Positions 15,959 to 24,226 of a stretch of 64,000 nt of DNA are shown piece by piece. Source of the stretch: CAADGN01 sp035443945 (GTDB taxonomy: Bacteria; Planctomycetota; Phycisphaerae; Phycisphaerales; UBA1924); NCBI GenBank assembly GCA_035443945.1, contig DAOMNQ010000001.1:1-64000 (forward strand), given 5' to 3'. The notes under the pieces were generated by a model. That model saw only the letters and a list, made by a program, of their open reading frames with translations, made no database searches and was not told the DNA's origin. The stretch's first letter is position 1; the number at the start of each line of letters is the position of its first letter. A program made the position numbers and the translations under genes.

Positions 15959-16393
15959 ATGGCTTACAGCACGAAAGTGATCGACCACTACGAAAACCCG
16001 CGAAACGTCGGCTCGTTCGGGACGACGGGCGAGGTCAGGCAGCGCAAGGACGTCGGCGTCGGGCTGGTGGGCGCGCCCGAGTGCGGCGACGTGATGCAAC
16101 TCCAGATCCGCGTCAATCCCGACACCGGCGTCATCGAGGACGCCCGCTTCAAGTGCTTCGGATGCGGGTCGGCGATCGCGTCCAGTTCCCTCGCCACCGA
16201 GTGGCTCAAGGGCCGCACCGTCGACGAGGGGCTGACGATCAAGAACACCCAGATCGTCGAGGAACTCAGCCTCCCCCCCGTCAAGATCCATTGCTCTGTC
16301 CTCGCCGAGGACGCCATCCACGCCGCCATCGAGGACTACAAGCAGAAGAACGGCCTGGGCGCAGAGGCCGCCAGCGACGCCCGCGCCCACTGA
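15959..16393 (+). CDS. iscU: Fe-S cluster assembly scaffold
   Basis: 144 residues with an AAGGTGA ribosome site before the ATG. The three cluster-ligand cysteines are in P-E-C-G-D-V (near 42), C-F-G-C-G-S-A (66-69) and K-I-H-C-S-V-L-A-E-D-A (near 112), and L-P-P-V-K is the HscA-recognition motif. It holds nascent [2Fe-2S]/[4Fe-4S] clusters built with sulfur from IscS. A C-terminal tail of about 15 residues extends beyond the usual end. Confidence 0.97.
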   Translation: MAYSTKVIDHYENPRNVGSFGTTGEVRQRKDVGVGLVGAPECGDVMQLQIRVNPDTGVIEDARFKCFGCGSAIASSSLATEWLKGRTVDEGLTIKNTQIVEELSLPPVKIHCSVLAEDAIHAAIEDYKQKNGLGAEAASDARAH

Positions 16394-16467
16394 CGCTCGC
16401 ACGAACCCGGCCCGGCCCACGCCGCGTAGAATGTGCATCGACCGGGCCGACGCCCGAGGAGCCACGC

Positions 16468-16824
16468 ATGAGCGGAACCGATACCCAGACCACCGGCATC
16501 ATCCTGACCGAGACCGCCGCCCGCGAGATCCGATCCATCATCGAGCAGCAGGAACTCGACGCGGAGAAGGTCCGGCTCAGGGTCGGCGTCAAGGGTGGCG
16601 GCTGCTCCGGCTTCAGTTACGTCCTCGACCTCACCGAGTCCCAGAAGGAAACCGACGAGGAGTTCGAGCAGCACGGGATCAGGATCATCTGCGACCCCAA
16701 GAGCCTGCTCTACCTCGGCGGCACCACCATCGACTTCCGCGACGAGATCATGGGCCGCGGGTTCGTCTTCCAGAACCCGAACGCCCACACCTCCTGCGGC
16801 TGCGGGTCGAGTTTCTCCGTCTGA
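16468..16824 (+). CDS. iscA: A-type Fe-S carrier (IscA/ErpA)
   Basis: 118 residues. The HesB/IscA fold carries the three conserved cysteines: G-G-G-C-S-G-F (near 48) and C-G-C-G (near 110-112). It delivers iron-sulfur clusters to targets. The start follows CGAGGAG. A TAGAAT box (16427-16432) 35 bases upstream could give it an internal promoter. An intrinsic terminator follows (16880-16910), closing the iscS-iscU-iscA unit. Confidence 0.95.
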   Translation: MSGTDTQTTGIILTETAAREIRSIIEQQELDAEKVRLRVGVKGGGCSGFSYVLDLTESQKETDEEFEQHGIRIICDPKSLLYLGGTTIDFRDEIMGRGFVFQNPNAHTSCGCGSSFSV

Positions 16825-16879
16825 GGCGGGCTGCCGAACCCCTCGACGGCCTCGATACAGCGCCTACCGGGACCGCACC

Positions 16880-16910
16880 AATCCGCCTCCAACGGCGGAT
16901 TTTGCTTTCC
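16880..16910 (+). terminator. intrinsic terminator after iscA
   Basis: AATCCGCC (16880-16887) pairs perfectly with GGCGGATT (16894-16901) around a 6-base loop, followed by TTGCTTTCC. Confidence 0.85.
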
Positions 16911-17083
16911 TGCGCAATCCTGGGCTGATAATCTGGACAACAGCGGCCACGGCCCCTCGACCTCCCGGATGGCGGGCAGGGGGGCTGTCCTAGGGTGGTT
17001 CCCCGGGTCTCCGTGGTCGCCGTGGGGCTTGTGAGTTGCTCGGCCCACAGGGATGGGAGCGGGGATCGCTCCGGAGAGGCCGC

Positions 17084-17563
17084 ATGAGCCAGGCACCGAC
17101 GCCGCTGGAAACGACGCACGGGTACTCGCCGCCGACGGTGCGGCAGTTCAGCGTCTTTCTGACGAACCGGGTGGGGCAACTGCACGACCTGGTGGCGGGA
17201 TTCGACGGATCGAAGTGCTCGATCTGCGCGCTGAGCGTGCACGAGGCGAGCGACCACGCGGTGGTGCGGATGATCACGAGCGACTCGGACGAGGCGAGGC
17301 GGCTCCTGCGTGAGCACAAGGTCGCGTTCTGCGAGAAGGACGTGCTGATCGTCGAACTCTCGAAGGGGCACACGCTGACGAGCCTGTGCCTCTCGCTCCT
17401 GGCGGCGGAACTGAACATCCACTTCGCCTACCCGCTGATGCTGCGGCCGAACGGCACGCCGACGATCGCCCTGGCCGTGGACGACCACGTGCTGGCGGGG
17501 CAGATCCTGCGGCGCAAGGACTTCCGCCTGTTCGGGGAGGCGGACATCCAGCACGTGCATTAG
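17084..17563 (+). CDS. ACT-domain protein (amino-acid-binding regulator)
   Basis: 159 residues from the ATG at 17084 behind CCGGAGAGG. Two ACT-like units are visible: R-Q-F-S-V-F-L-T-N-R-V-G-Q-L-H-D-L and, after residue 80, V-L-I-V-E-L-S ... L-A-A-E-L-N-I-H-F-A-Y-P. The G-Q-L-H-D-L turn is typical of ligand-binding ACT modules. It has no enzyme domain. It may sense an amino acid; the ligand is unknown. It converges with trxB, four bases between stops. Confidence 0.8.
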   Translation: MSQAPTPLETTHGYSPPTVRQFSVFLTNRVGQLHDLVAGFDGSKCSICALSVHEASDHAVVRMITSDSDEARRLLREHKVAFCEKDVLIVELSKGHTLTSLCLSLLAAELNIHFAYPLMLRPNGTPTIALAVDDHVLAGQILRRKDFRLFGEADIQHVH

Positions 17564-17567
17564 GCCG

Positions 17568-18566
17568 CTACACCAGCCCCTTCGCCCCCAGCCAGCGTTC
17601 GGCGTCGAGGGCGGCCTGGCAGCCCATGCCCGCGGCGGTCACGGCCTGGCGGTAGTGGGCGTCCGCCACGTCGCCGGCCGCGAAGACGCCGTCGATGTTC
17701 GTCGCGCCCGACCGGCTGCGGAGCACCACGTACCCCTGCTCGTCCATCTCGACGCCGGAGCCTTTGAGGAACTTCGTGGCGGGGGTGTGCCCGATGGCCA
17801 CGAACAGGCCGCCGACTTCGAGTTCGGAGCGTTCACCGTTGGTCGTGTCCTCGAGCGCGACGGCCCGGAGTTTCTCGTTGCCGTGCTGGTCCTTCTCTGA
17901 GAGACAATCCGCTACCTGACTGTTCCAGATGACCTTCGCGTTGGGCTTGGAGAGGAACCGCTCCTGCATGATCTTGCTGGCGCGGAGCGAGTCTCGTCGG
18001 TGGATAACGTAGACGGTGGAGGCGAACTTGGTGAGGTAGGTGGCCTCTTCCATCGCGGTGTCGCCGCCGCCGACGACCGCGAGCGGGCGTCCCCGGAACA
18101 TGGGCAGCGCGCCGTCGCAGACCGCGCAGGCGGAGACCCCGCCGCCGGCGCGGGCGAGTCGCAGTTCGCTCTCCAGCCCCAGCCAGTTGGCGGTCGCCCC
18201 GGTGGCGAGGATGACAGCGTGGGCGCGCTCGACCGTGCCCTTGTTCGTGTGCAGTTCGAAGGGCCGCTTCGAGAAGTCGCAACGAACGATGTCCTGCCCG
18301 AGCACCTTCGTGCCGAAGCGTTCGGCCTGCTTCTGGAACTTCTCCATCATCTCCGGCCCGGCGACGCCCTCCGGGAATCCGGGGTAGTTCTCGACGTCGG
18401 TGGTGAGCATCAACTGCCCGCCGGGGAGGATCGGGCCGGGGTCGTTCTTCGGCACGCCGGCGAAGACGACGGGGGACAGGCTGGCGCGGGCGGCGTAGAT
18501 GGCGGCCGTCCAGCCCGCCGGCCCGGAGCCGATGATCGCCAGGGCGTGCGTCTTCGAGTCAGTCAT
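17568..18566 (-). CDS. trxB: thioredoxin reductase
   Basis: 332 residues, full length. It has the FAD-binding G-S-G-P-A-G-W-T-A-A-I-Y-A-A-R near the N-terminus, the redox pair C-A-V-C-D-G (near 144-147), the NADPH-binding V-V-G-G-G-D-T-A-M-E-E-A, and the C-terminal V-F-A-A-G-D-V-A-D. It reduces thioredoxin with NADPH. There is an 18-base gap from the upstream minus-strand gene stop at 18585, so the two may be cotranscribed. Confidence 0.97.
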   Translation of the reverse strand: MTDSKTHALAIIGSGPAGWTAAIYAARASLSPVVFAGVPKNDPGPILPGGQLMLTTDVENYPGFPEGVAGPEMMEKFQKQAERFGTKVLGQDIVRCDFSKRPFELHTNKGTVERAHAVILATGATANWLGLESELRLARAGGGVSACAVCDGALPMFRGRPLAVVGGGDTAMEEATYLTKFASTVYVIHRRDSLRASKIMQERFLSKPNAKVIWNSQVADCLSEKDQHGNEKLRAVALEDTTNGERSELEVGGLFVAIGHTPATKFLKGSGVEMDEQGYVVLRSRSGATNIDGVFAAGDVADAHYRQAVTAAGMGCQAALDAERWLGAKGLV

Positions 18567-18584
18567 GGTCGCTCCCGTGCGCGG

Positions 18585-20186
18585 TCAGCGGAGTTGGCCG
18601 GTCTGCATGAGTTCCTGGCGCACGAGCGAGAGGACGGGCGGCCAGATGAGGTAGTCGCGCCCGGAAGGGGCGTCGATGGTGTTCTGGACCTCCTCGGCCC
18701 AGTTGCGCCCGCCGTCCGCGCCGACGGAATAGAGCACGAACTGGTCGTCGCGCAGCCGGATCGCGAGATTCGGGGCGTCGGGAGAGAGCACGTTGATCGT
18801 GTGCGGCTGCACTTGCTCGCGCTCGCCGAAGCGGCCAGCGGTATCGCGCATGGGGACGAAGAACTCCAGAGGTGGCTCGCGCCCTCGGGCGCGGTCGGGG
18901 TTGAAAGGATCGGCCTCGATGCGCTCGATGTAGTGCGGGCGGGCGGCGGCGATGTCGCGCGGGAACCCCCCGCTGGAGAGGCGGAACGCGAGCAGGGCGA
19001 GGGCATGGCGTGTGCCGACCGCCTCGACGCGGAGCAGTTGGCGCTGACTGAAAAGGGACCGCATGTTCGGGTATGACTCGAGGATGACGGCCCAGCGTTC
19101 GTGGCGGCGTGAGATGAGGTTGTACATCGGCGGTTCGCGCAGCACCGGGTCGTGCCAGGCGCGCGTCCAGCGGTCGCCGAACTCCGCGATGACGGCGGTC
19201 AAATGCTCGGTAGTGTCGAACCAGTTGGCGTGCTCGCCCGCGCCGCCCGACCACCGGGCGGACTCGCCGAAGAGGCGCAGGGGGCGCTCCGTCGTCGCCA
19301 GGCGGGACATGGTCTGGGCGTAGATCTCGGGGCGGACGCGACCCCGCTCCTGCATGACGAATGCGACGAGTTGGCGCGCGGCCTCTGCGTCGCCGGGGGG
19401 CAGGAGAATCCGATCGATCCCCAGCGGACCACGCTGCTCCTCCAATCGCTTGACGATCGCTACCAGTTCGCCCGCTGTCGCGAGGCGACCGTCGCGGGAG
19501 TCGGCGTACATCACGTCGCGGACGCGCTCCAGCACGTCGATCATGGTGCGCAGCGCCCAGTCCATCTCGGTCTTGAACTCGCGGTCGGCGATCTGCCGCG
19601 CGAAGAACAGCCAGTCAACGAGCGCATTGGCCGCATCGGCTGGGCGGCCCTCGGCGAGCAGCCGCGTCGCCTCGACGTGATACAGGCAGGTCACGTCCTC
19701 GAAGACGGGCAGGTAGAGGTGCCGCGCGGCGGCGAGGAGCGGCGGATCGCCCAAGTCGGTGTAGAGCCGGGCCGAGATGAGCGCGATCTGCTCGGGGCTT
19801 GCGCCCAACTCAGCCAGGCCGTAGGGCTGCCCGAAGGCCATCGCCTCGCGCCAGTCGGTCGCCTGCGTGACCTTGTGAACGGCGTCGATGACAGCCCGCT
19901 GCGGCTCGGCGTTCGCCCACTCAACAGCGGCGGGCCATGCCGCCCCGCCCGCGGGCGCGAGTCGTGCCTTGGCCGTGGTGTCCACGCCGAGAGGGGGTTT
20001 GCCCATCTTCGCCATAGCGGGCAGGACGATGAGGTCGCTGCGCCGCTCGGGCCTGATCTCGGCGAGGGGGGCGTTCACGCGGTCAATGAACTCGTCCGCG
20101 GCGGCCTGCCCGAGCGGGATGAGGGCGAGAACCAGAGCGGCGAGCGCCGTGCGTGCTGAGGGAATCCGCCGTCGAACTGCCGTCAT
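18585..20186 (-). CDS. large secreted protein of unknown function
   Basis: 533 residues from the ATG at 20186, preceded by GGGAGG. The signal peptide is MTAVRRRIPSARTALAALVL and following, with likely cleavage after Q-A-A-A (near 30). The mature part is helical, Leu/Ala/Arg-rich, without cysteines in a pattern or any known catalytic motif. A longer reading (20246) lacks a ribosome site. It lies between sigA and trxB on the same strand. Function not recognised. Confidence 0.7.
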   Translation of the reverse strand: MTAVRRRIPSARTALAALVLALIPLGQAAADEFIDRVNAPLAEIRPERRSDLIVLPAMAKMGKPPLGVDTTAKARLAPAGGAAWPAAVEWANAEPQRAVIDAVHKVTQATDWREAMAFGQPYGLAELGASPEQIALISARLYTDLGDPPLLAAARHLYLPVFEDVTCLYHVEATRLLAEGRPADAANALVDWLFFARQIADREFKTEMDWALRTMIDVLERVRDVMYADSRDGRLATAGELVAIVKRLEEQRGPLGIDRILLPPGDAEAARQLVAFVMQERGRVRPEIYAQTMSRLATTERPLRLFGESARWSGGAGEHANWFDTTEHLTAVIAEFGDRWTRAWHDPVLREPPMYNLISRRHERWAVILESYPNMRSLFSQRQLLRVEAVGTRHALALLAFRLSSGGFPRDIAAARPHYIERIEADPFNPDRARGREPPLEFFVPMRDTAGRFGEREQVQPHTINVLSPDAPNLAIRLRDDQFVLYSVGADGGRNWAEEVQNTIDAPSGRDYLIWPPVLSLVRQELMQTGQLR

Positions 20187-20275
20187 TCCGATGCCTCCCG
20201 CCGGGTTGCTTGCCCGACCGTGCTTCAGGGCCGGGCATGGTAGCAACCTGACCGCGAACTCCGGGCGGATGGAGC

Positions 20276-20310
20276 GGAACGAAAGCCGGCCGTCGCGGGG
20301 ACGGCCGGCT
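20276..20310 (-). terminator. intrinsic terminator after sigA
   Basis: On the minus strand AGCCGGCCGTC and GACGGCCGGCT (20300-20310 and 20284-20294) form a perfect 11-bp stem with a 5-base loop, followed by TTTCGTTCC. Confidence 0.8.
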
Positions 20311-20339
20311 GCTGGGACTCCGTGTGTGGCGGCCGGGTG

Positions 20340-21293
20340 TTACCCCGCCTTCGACCTGCGGGAGGTCGGACGACGCATCGGCTCGGCGTCTTCCATCGGA
20401 TCAACGCCGGGCAGGCGGTTTTCCTTGAAGAACCGGGTCGGGCGGTTGTCGGTGATCTGGGCGTTCAACTTGGTCAGGGCCTCGTCCACGATCTGGCGGA
20501 CGCGCTCCCGGCTGATGCCCACCTCGTCGGCGATCTGCTTGAGGGTGAGCGGTTCTTGGCCGTCCAGCCCGAAGCGGAGCCGAAGGATGCGGGCCTCGCG
20601 CTCGTCGATGGATTCAAGGAGTTTGCGGAGGGTGGCCGTTTCGTCCGTCTTGAGGATCGGATCCTCGGGCATCCCGTGGCGTGAGTCGGCGATCAGATCG
20701 CCCAGGCCGACGAGGTCTCCGCTGGAGTCGGTCGGCTCCTGGCTCGGGGCCTGCATGGCGCGGATGGCTCGGCGGATAATCCGGACCTTCTTGGCGGGCA
20801 GGTCCATCGCGCGGGCGAGGTCTTCTATGGTGGGCGGGTGCCCCAGTTCGGCCTCCAGTTTGCGCGAGGCGACCTTCCACTTGGCGATCAGCTCGACCAT
20901 GTAGGCCGGGATATGGATCGGCTGGGTGGCGTTGATGAGGGCTCGCTTGATGGCCTGCTTGATCCACCAACTCGCGTAGGTGGAGAAGCGCGCGCCCTGC
21001 GAGGGGTCGAAGCCCTCGACGGCGCGCATCAGGCCGATGTTCCCCTCTTCGATCAGGTCGTTGAGGGGGAGCCCGCGGCCGACGTAGTTCTTCGCGATCG
21101 CCACGACCAGGCGCAGGTTGGCGCGGATCATCCGCTCGCGCGAGGCCGGGCAGTTGTCGTTGATGATCGCCCAACCGAGTTCGCGCTCTTCCTCGGCGGT
21201 GAGGAGGGGCGTGCGGTTGATCTCTCTCAGGTACAGTTGGAGGTCGGACTGAAGCCCGCCCTCTTCCGATGCACGACTCCGGATTGCACTCAC
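20340..21293 (-). CDS. sigA: RNA polymerase sigma-70 factor, primary type without region 1.1
   Basis: 317 residues from a GTG at 21293 behind AGGTGGGAAGAG; the frame is open to another GTG at 21329 with no ribosome site. Region 1.2 is L-Q-L-Y-L-R-E-I-N-R-T-P-L-L. Region 2 has N-L-R-L-V-V-A-I-A-K-N-Y and F-S-T-Y-A-S-W-W-I-K-Q-A-I. Region 3 follows, then region 4.2 L-K-Q-I-A-D-E-V-G-I-S-R-E-R-V-R-Q-I. It directs RNA polymerase to housekeeping-type promoters. The missing region 1.1 makes it short (RpoD is about 600 in E. coli) and leaves open whether it is the main or a group 2 sigma. A TATAGT lies upstream. Confidence 0.9.
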   Translation of the reverse strand: MSAIRSRASEEGGLQSDLQLYLREINRTPLLTAEEERELGWAIINDNCPASRERMIRANLRLVVAIAKNYVGRGLPLNDLIEEGNIGLMRAVEGFDPSQGARFSTYASWWIKQAIKRALINATQPIHIPAYMVELIAKWKVASRKLEAELGHPPTIEDLARAMDLPAKKVRIIRRAIRAMQAPSQEPTDSSGDLVGLGDLIADSRHGMPEDPILKTDETATLRKLLESIDEREARILRLRFGLDGQEPLTLKQIADEVGISRERVRQIVDEALTKLNAQITDNRPTRFFKENRLPGVDPMEDAEPMRRPTSRRSKAG

Positions 21294-21529
21294 TTCTCTT
21301 CCCACCTTTCGCGACGCGGAACGTGGCACTCACTATATCCACGATTCGTGCCGCACTGCCACATCACGGTTCGCTCCGGAGGCCGTCCGGGTTGCATCGG
21401 AAGGCCCGGCTCAGGACTTGACGCCGGGCCGGCCGACTCCCCGGTGACGGCTTCTGGCCCGATACGACTGCGCCGCCTACAGGGAATGCGCCGGTGAGGC
21501 CCGATTTGGCCAGCCGAGTCCGAATTTTT

Positions 21530-21558
21530 CTGGCACGCCCCGAAACCCGCTCTATAGT
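21530..21558 (+). promoter_or_regulatory. sigma-70 type promoter of the UVR-motif gene
   Basis: CTGGCA (21530-21535) and TATAGT (21553-21558) with a 17-base spacer. The ATG of the next gene is 38 bases after the -10 box. Confidence 0.5.
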
Positions 21559-21595
21559 CATCCAATTCGGGACGCCGATCGGCCCCCTACCGGCC

Positions 21596-22390
21596 ATGAG
21601 CGAAGATCTTTCCGATTTTTTGAGTGCCTGGCCCTATGAGCCTGGGAAACTGAACGTTCGGATCGTCCGGGCGGCGGACGGACGGCCGGTGGCCCAGGTC
21701 CGGCTCGACCTCGGCATCCTCCAGATGGAACTCGACGGCCGGCCCGACGGGCTTCGACCCGAGGGCTTCGAGAGCCTGCTGGACCTGTACGAAGACCGGC
21801 GCGAAGAGTGGGATGCGGGACTTGCCGACCCTGAAGGGGAGGAGCGCGAGCCGCCCGACGCAGCGCCCCCGGAGGGCGAGTTTTCTCTCTCGCCCGACGA
21901 CTGCCGCGCCCTGCGCGACGAGGCGATGCAGTACTCGCACCGGTACGTGGCGCTGCTGGCGGCCGAGGACTACGAGCGCGTCGTCCGGGACACGACCCGG
22001 AACCTGCGCCTCTTCGATTTCTGCGCCAAGTACGCCGAGCACGAAACGGACCGGACCGTGCTCGAGCAGTTCCGGCCCTACGTGACGATGGTGCGGGCGC
22101 GAGCGCTGGCGAGCCAGGCGTTGAAGGACAACGAACCGAAGGCGGCGATCCTGGCGATCGACGAGGGGCTGAACGCGCTCCGGCAGCACTTCGCCAGCGC
22201 GGGGCACACCGAGGCCTACAACGCCTCGAACGAGGTTCGCATGCTCCAGAGCATGCGCGATGCGCTGGTGCCGAAGTTGCCCGTCAGCCAGAAGAGCGAA
22301 CTGCGCCGGCGGCTGGACAGGGCGCTGGCGCAGGAAAACTACGAACTGGCGGCGATCCTGCGGGACGAACTCAAGCAACTGCCCGAATGA
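21596..22390 (+). CDS. protein with C-terminal UVR motif
   Basis: 264 residues from the ATG at 21596. The N-terminal 65 residues (MSEDLSDFLSAWPYEPGKL) include R-I-V-R-A-A-D-G-R-P-V-A-Q-V-R-L-D-L-G-I-L-Q-M-E-L-D. A helical middle follows, then a UVR motif at the end (S-E-L-R-R-R-L-D-R-A-L-A-Q-E-N-Y-E-L-A-A), as found in UvrB/UvrC and in McsA-like adaptors. No nuclease or helicase part is present, so a role in excision repair is not implied; a protein-interaction role is likely. It converges with the antiporter gene. Confidence 0.75.
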   Translation: MSEDLSDFLSAWPYEPGKLNVRIVRAADGRPVAQVRLDLGILQMELDGRPDGLRPEGFESLLDLYEDRREEWDAGLADPEGEEREPPDAAPPEGEFSLSPDDCRALRDEAMQYSHRYVALLAAEDYERVVRDTTRNLRLFDFCAKYAEHETDRTVLEQFRPYVTMVRARALASQALKDNEPKAAILAIDEGLNALRQHFASAGHTEAYNASNEVRMLQSMRDALVPKLPVSQKSELRRRLDRALAQENYELAAILRDELKQLPE

Positions 22391-22394
22391 CGGG

Positions 22395-24185
22395 TCAGGA
22401 CGCGGGCGCCGCGTCGGTCGGCGCGGGCGGGGAACGCCTCGCCTTCACCCGCTCGACGACCCGCTCCTGCATCGTCTCGGCCGTCGCCACCTCCTCCACG
22501 ACGACGAGGTCCGCTCCCAGCGACTCCGCGACCATCCCCTTGCTCATGTATGACGAGCGGACCGCGATGAAGGCGCTTGGAGCCATCGACCGGGCCAGGC
22601 GGCACGCCCGCAGCGTCGCGTCGTCGTCGGGGATGGTGAGGACGATGGCGTCCGCCGTCGAGATGCCCGCCGAGCGGAGCACCTCGGGGTTCGTCACGTC
22701 GCCGTAGATGATCGACCGCCCCATGCGGGCCTGCTTGCGCACCGTTGCGACGTTCAACTCGACGACGACACAGGGCACGCCCGCCTGTTCGAGCAGGTCC
22801 ACGACCGCCCGCCCGCAGACGCCGAACCCCGCGACGATGACGTGGCGGCCCGCGCGCGGGTCCTCGGACTCGCCCGCTTCGCCCGGCTCCGGTTCCGGTT
22901 CCTGTTCACGCAGGGCTGCCGGTGCGCGCCGGCTGAGCCACGGCGCGAGCGGCAACCGGCTGACCGGCCCGTGCACGCGCTTGCCCGCGTCATAAACGAA
23001 CGGCGTGACAATGAGTGAGAGCACGATGAGCGCGATCAACTTCGACTGCACGGCAGCGTCGATCAGGCCGACGTTCGCCGTCGCTGCGACGACAACCAGC
23101 CCGAACTCGCCGGCCTGCGCCAGCAGGAGCGCGGCGGCGAGGCTGGCTGCGGGCGTCGCGCCGACGGCCCAGCACGACAGCCCGATGATCCCGCCCTTGA
23201 CAACGAACAGCACGAGCAGCGCGAGCAGGATGATCCAGCACCCCGACAGCAGCACGTCCGGGTCCATCGTCAGGCCGATGGCGCAGAAGAAGACGGCCAT
23301 GAACAGGTCTCGCATCGGGTCCAGTTGGCCCGCGATCTGGTAGCGGAAGGGCGTCGTCGCCAGCACGAAACCGGCGAGGAACGCGCCAAGTTCCGGCGTG
23401 AACCCGAGGGCGGCGGTCGCCACCGCGGCGCCGAGAGCGACGGCCGCCGTCAGCACGAGGAGCACCTCGCCCGCGACGCCCGCGGCCGTCTGCATCAGGC
23501 GGGGGAGCACGAGCCGCCCGAAGGCGACCAGCACCGTCACGCCGCCGAGCGCGACCACTCCCCGCCAGACCATCTCCCACACGCGCTGCCAGAGCGAGGG
23601 ACCGTCGGCCGCGAGGGCGGCCTGGCCGCTCGCGCTCCAGAGGGCGAGCGCGGGCAGGAGCGCGAGCACCGCGACCGAGAGCAGGTCCTGCACGAGCGAG
23701 ACGCCAACCGCCAGCCGCCCCGGCACGCGGTTGAGTTCTCGCCGAGCCTGCAGCACGCGCAGGCTGATCGCTGTGGAGGACATGGTCATCGCCATCGCCA
23801 CCGCAAGGGCCGCGCTCGGCGAGAGGCCGAAGATGACGGCGATGGGCCAGCAGACGAGGGCGGAGGCGGCGGTGGAGATCACGCCCACGAGGAGGATGGC
23901 GCGCACGCCGCCGCGCATCGCACCCAGGTCGAGCGACAGCCCGACGCTGAACATCAGCAGGATGATCGCCAGCCGACCGATGGTCTGGACGCTGTCGGGG
24001 TCGCCGACGAACCCGAGCGCGTGCGGACCGATGAGCGCACCCGCGATGAGGTAGCCGGGGATCGTCGCCAGGCGCAGGCGGTGCAGGACCGTCGTGACGA
24101 GCGCGGCGGCGGCGAGCAGTTTCAGCAGGTCGAGCACCATGCCCGCGGGCGCGGCCTGAGCCAGCGTCAAGGCTTCCGCGTGCAT
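22395..24185 (-). CDS. CPA2-family cation:proton antiporter with TrkA-N domain
   Basis: 596 residues. About twelve membrane segments fill residues 15-400 (I-P-G-Y-L-I-A-G-A-L-I-G-P-H, G-L-S-L-D-L-G-A-M-R). A cytoplasmic Rossmann (RCK/TrkA-N) domain occupies about 440-560, with V-I-V-A-G-F-G-V-C-G-R-A-V-V-D-L-L. The layout is that of KefB/KefC/YbaL-type K+ or Na+/H+ antiporters gated by a nucleotide. An acidic linker rich in E-P-E-P-E joins the two. It lies upstream of nothing on its own strand except mnmG, 41 bases away. Confidence 0.92.
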   Translation of the reverse strand: MHAEALTLAQAAPAGMVLDLLKLLAAAALVTTVLHRLRLATIPGYLIAGALIGPHALGFVGDPDSVQTIGRLAIILLMFSVGLSLDLGAMRGGVRAILLVGVISTAASALVCWPIAVIFGLSPSAALAVAMAMTMSSTAISLRVLQARRELNRVPGRLAVGVSLVQDLLSVAVLALLPALALWSASGQAALAADGPSLWQRVWEMVWRGVVALGGVTVLVAFGRLVLPRLMQTAAGVAGEVLLVLTAAVALGAAVATAALGFTPELGAFLAGFVLATTPFRYQIAGQLDPMRDLFMAVFFCAIGLTMDPDVLLSGCWIILLALLVLFVVKGGIIGLSCWAVGATPAASLAAALLLAQAGEFGLVVVAATANVGLIDAAVQSKLIALIVLSLIVTPFVYDAGKRVHGPVSRLPLAPWLSRRAPAALREQEPEPEPGEAGESEDPRAGRHVIVAGFGVCGRAVVDLLEQAGVPCVVVELNVATVRKQARMGRSIIYGDVTNPEVLRSAGISTADAIVLTIPDDDATLRACRLARSMAPSAFIAVRSSYMSKGMVAESLGADLVVVEEVATAETMQERVVERVKARRSPPAPTDAAPAS

Positions 24186-24226
24186 GGTCGATCACCCCAC
24201 GCGAGCGAACGCCCGCGCCGTGGCCC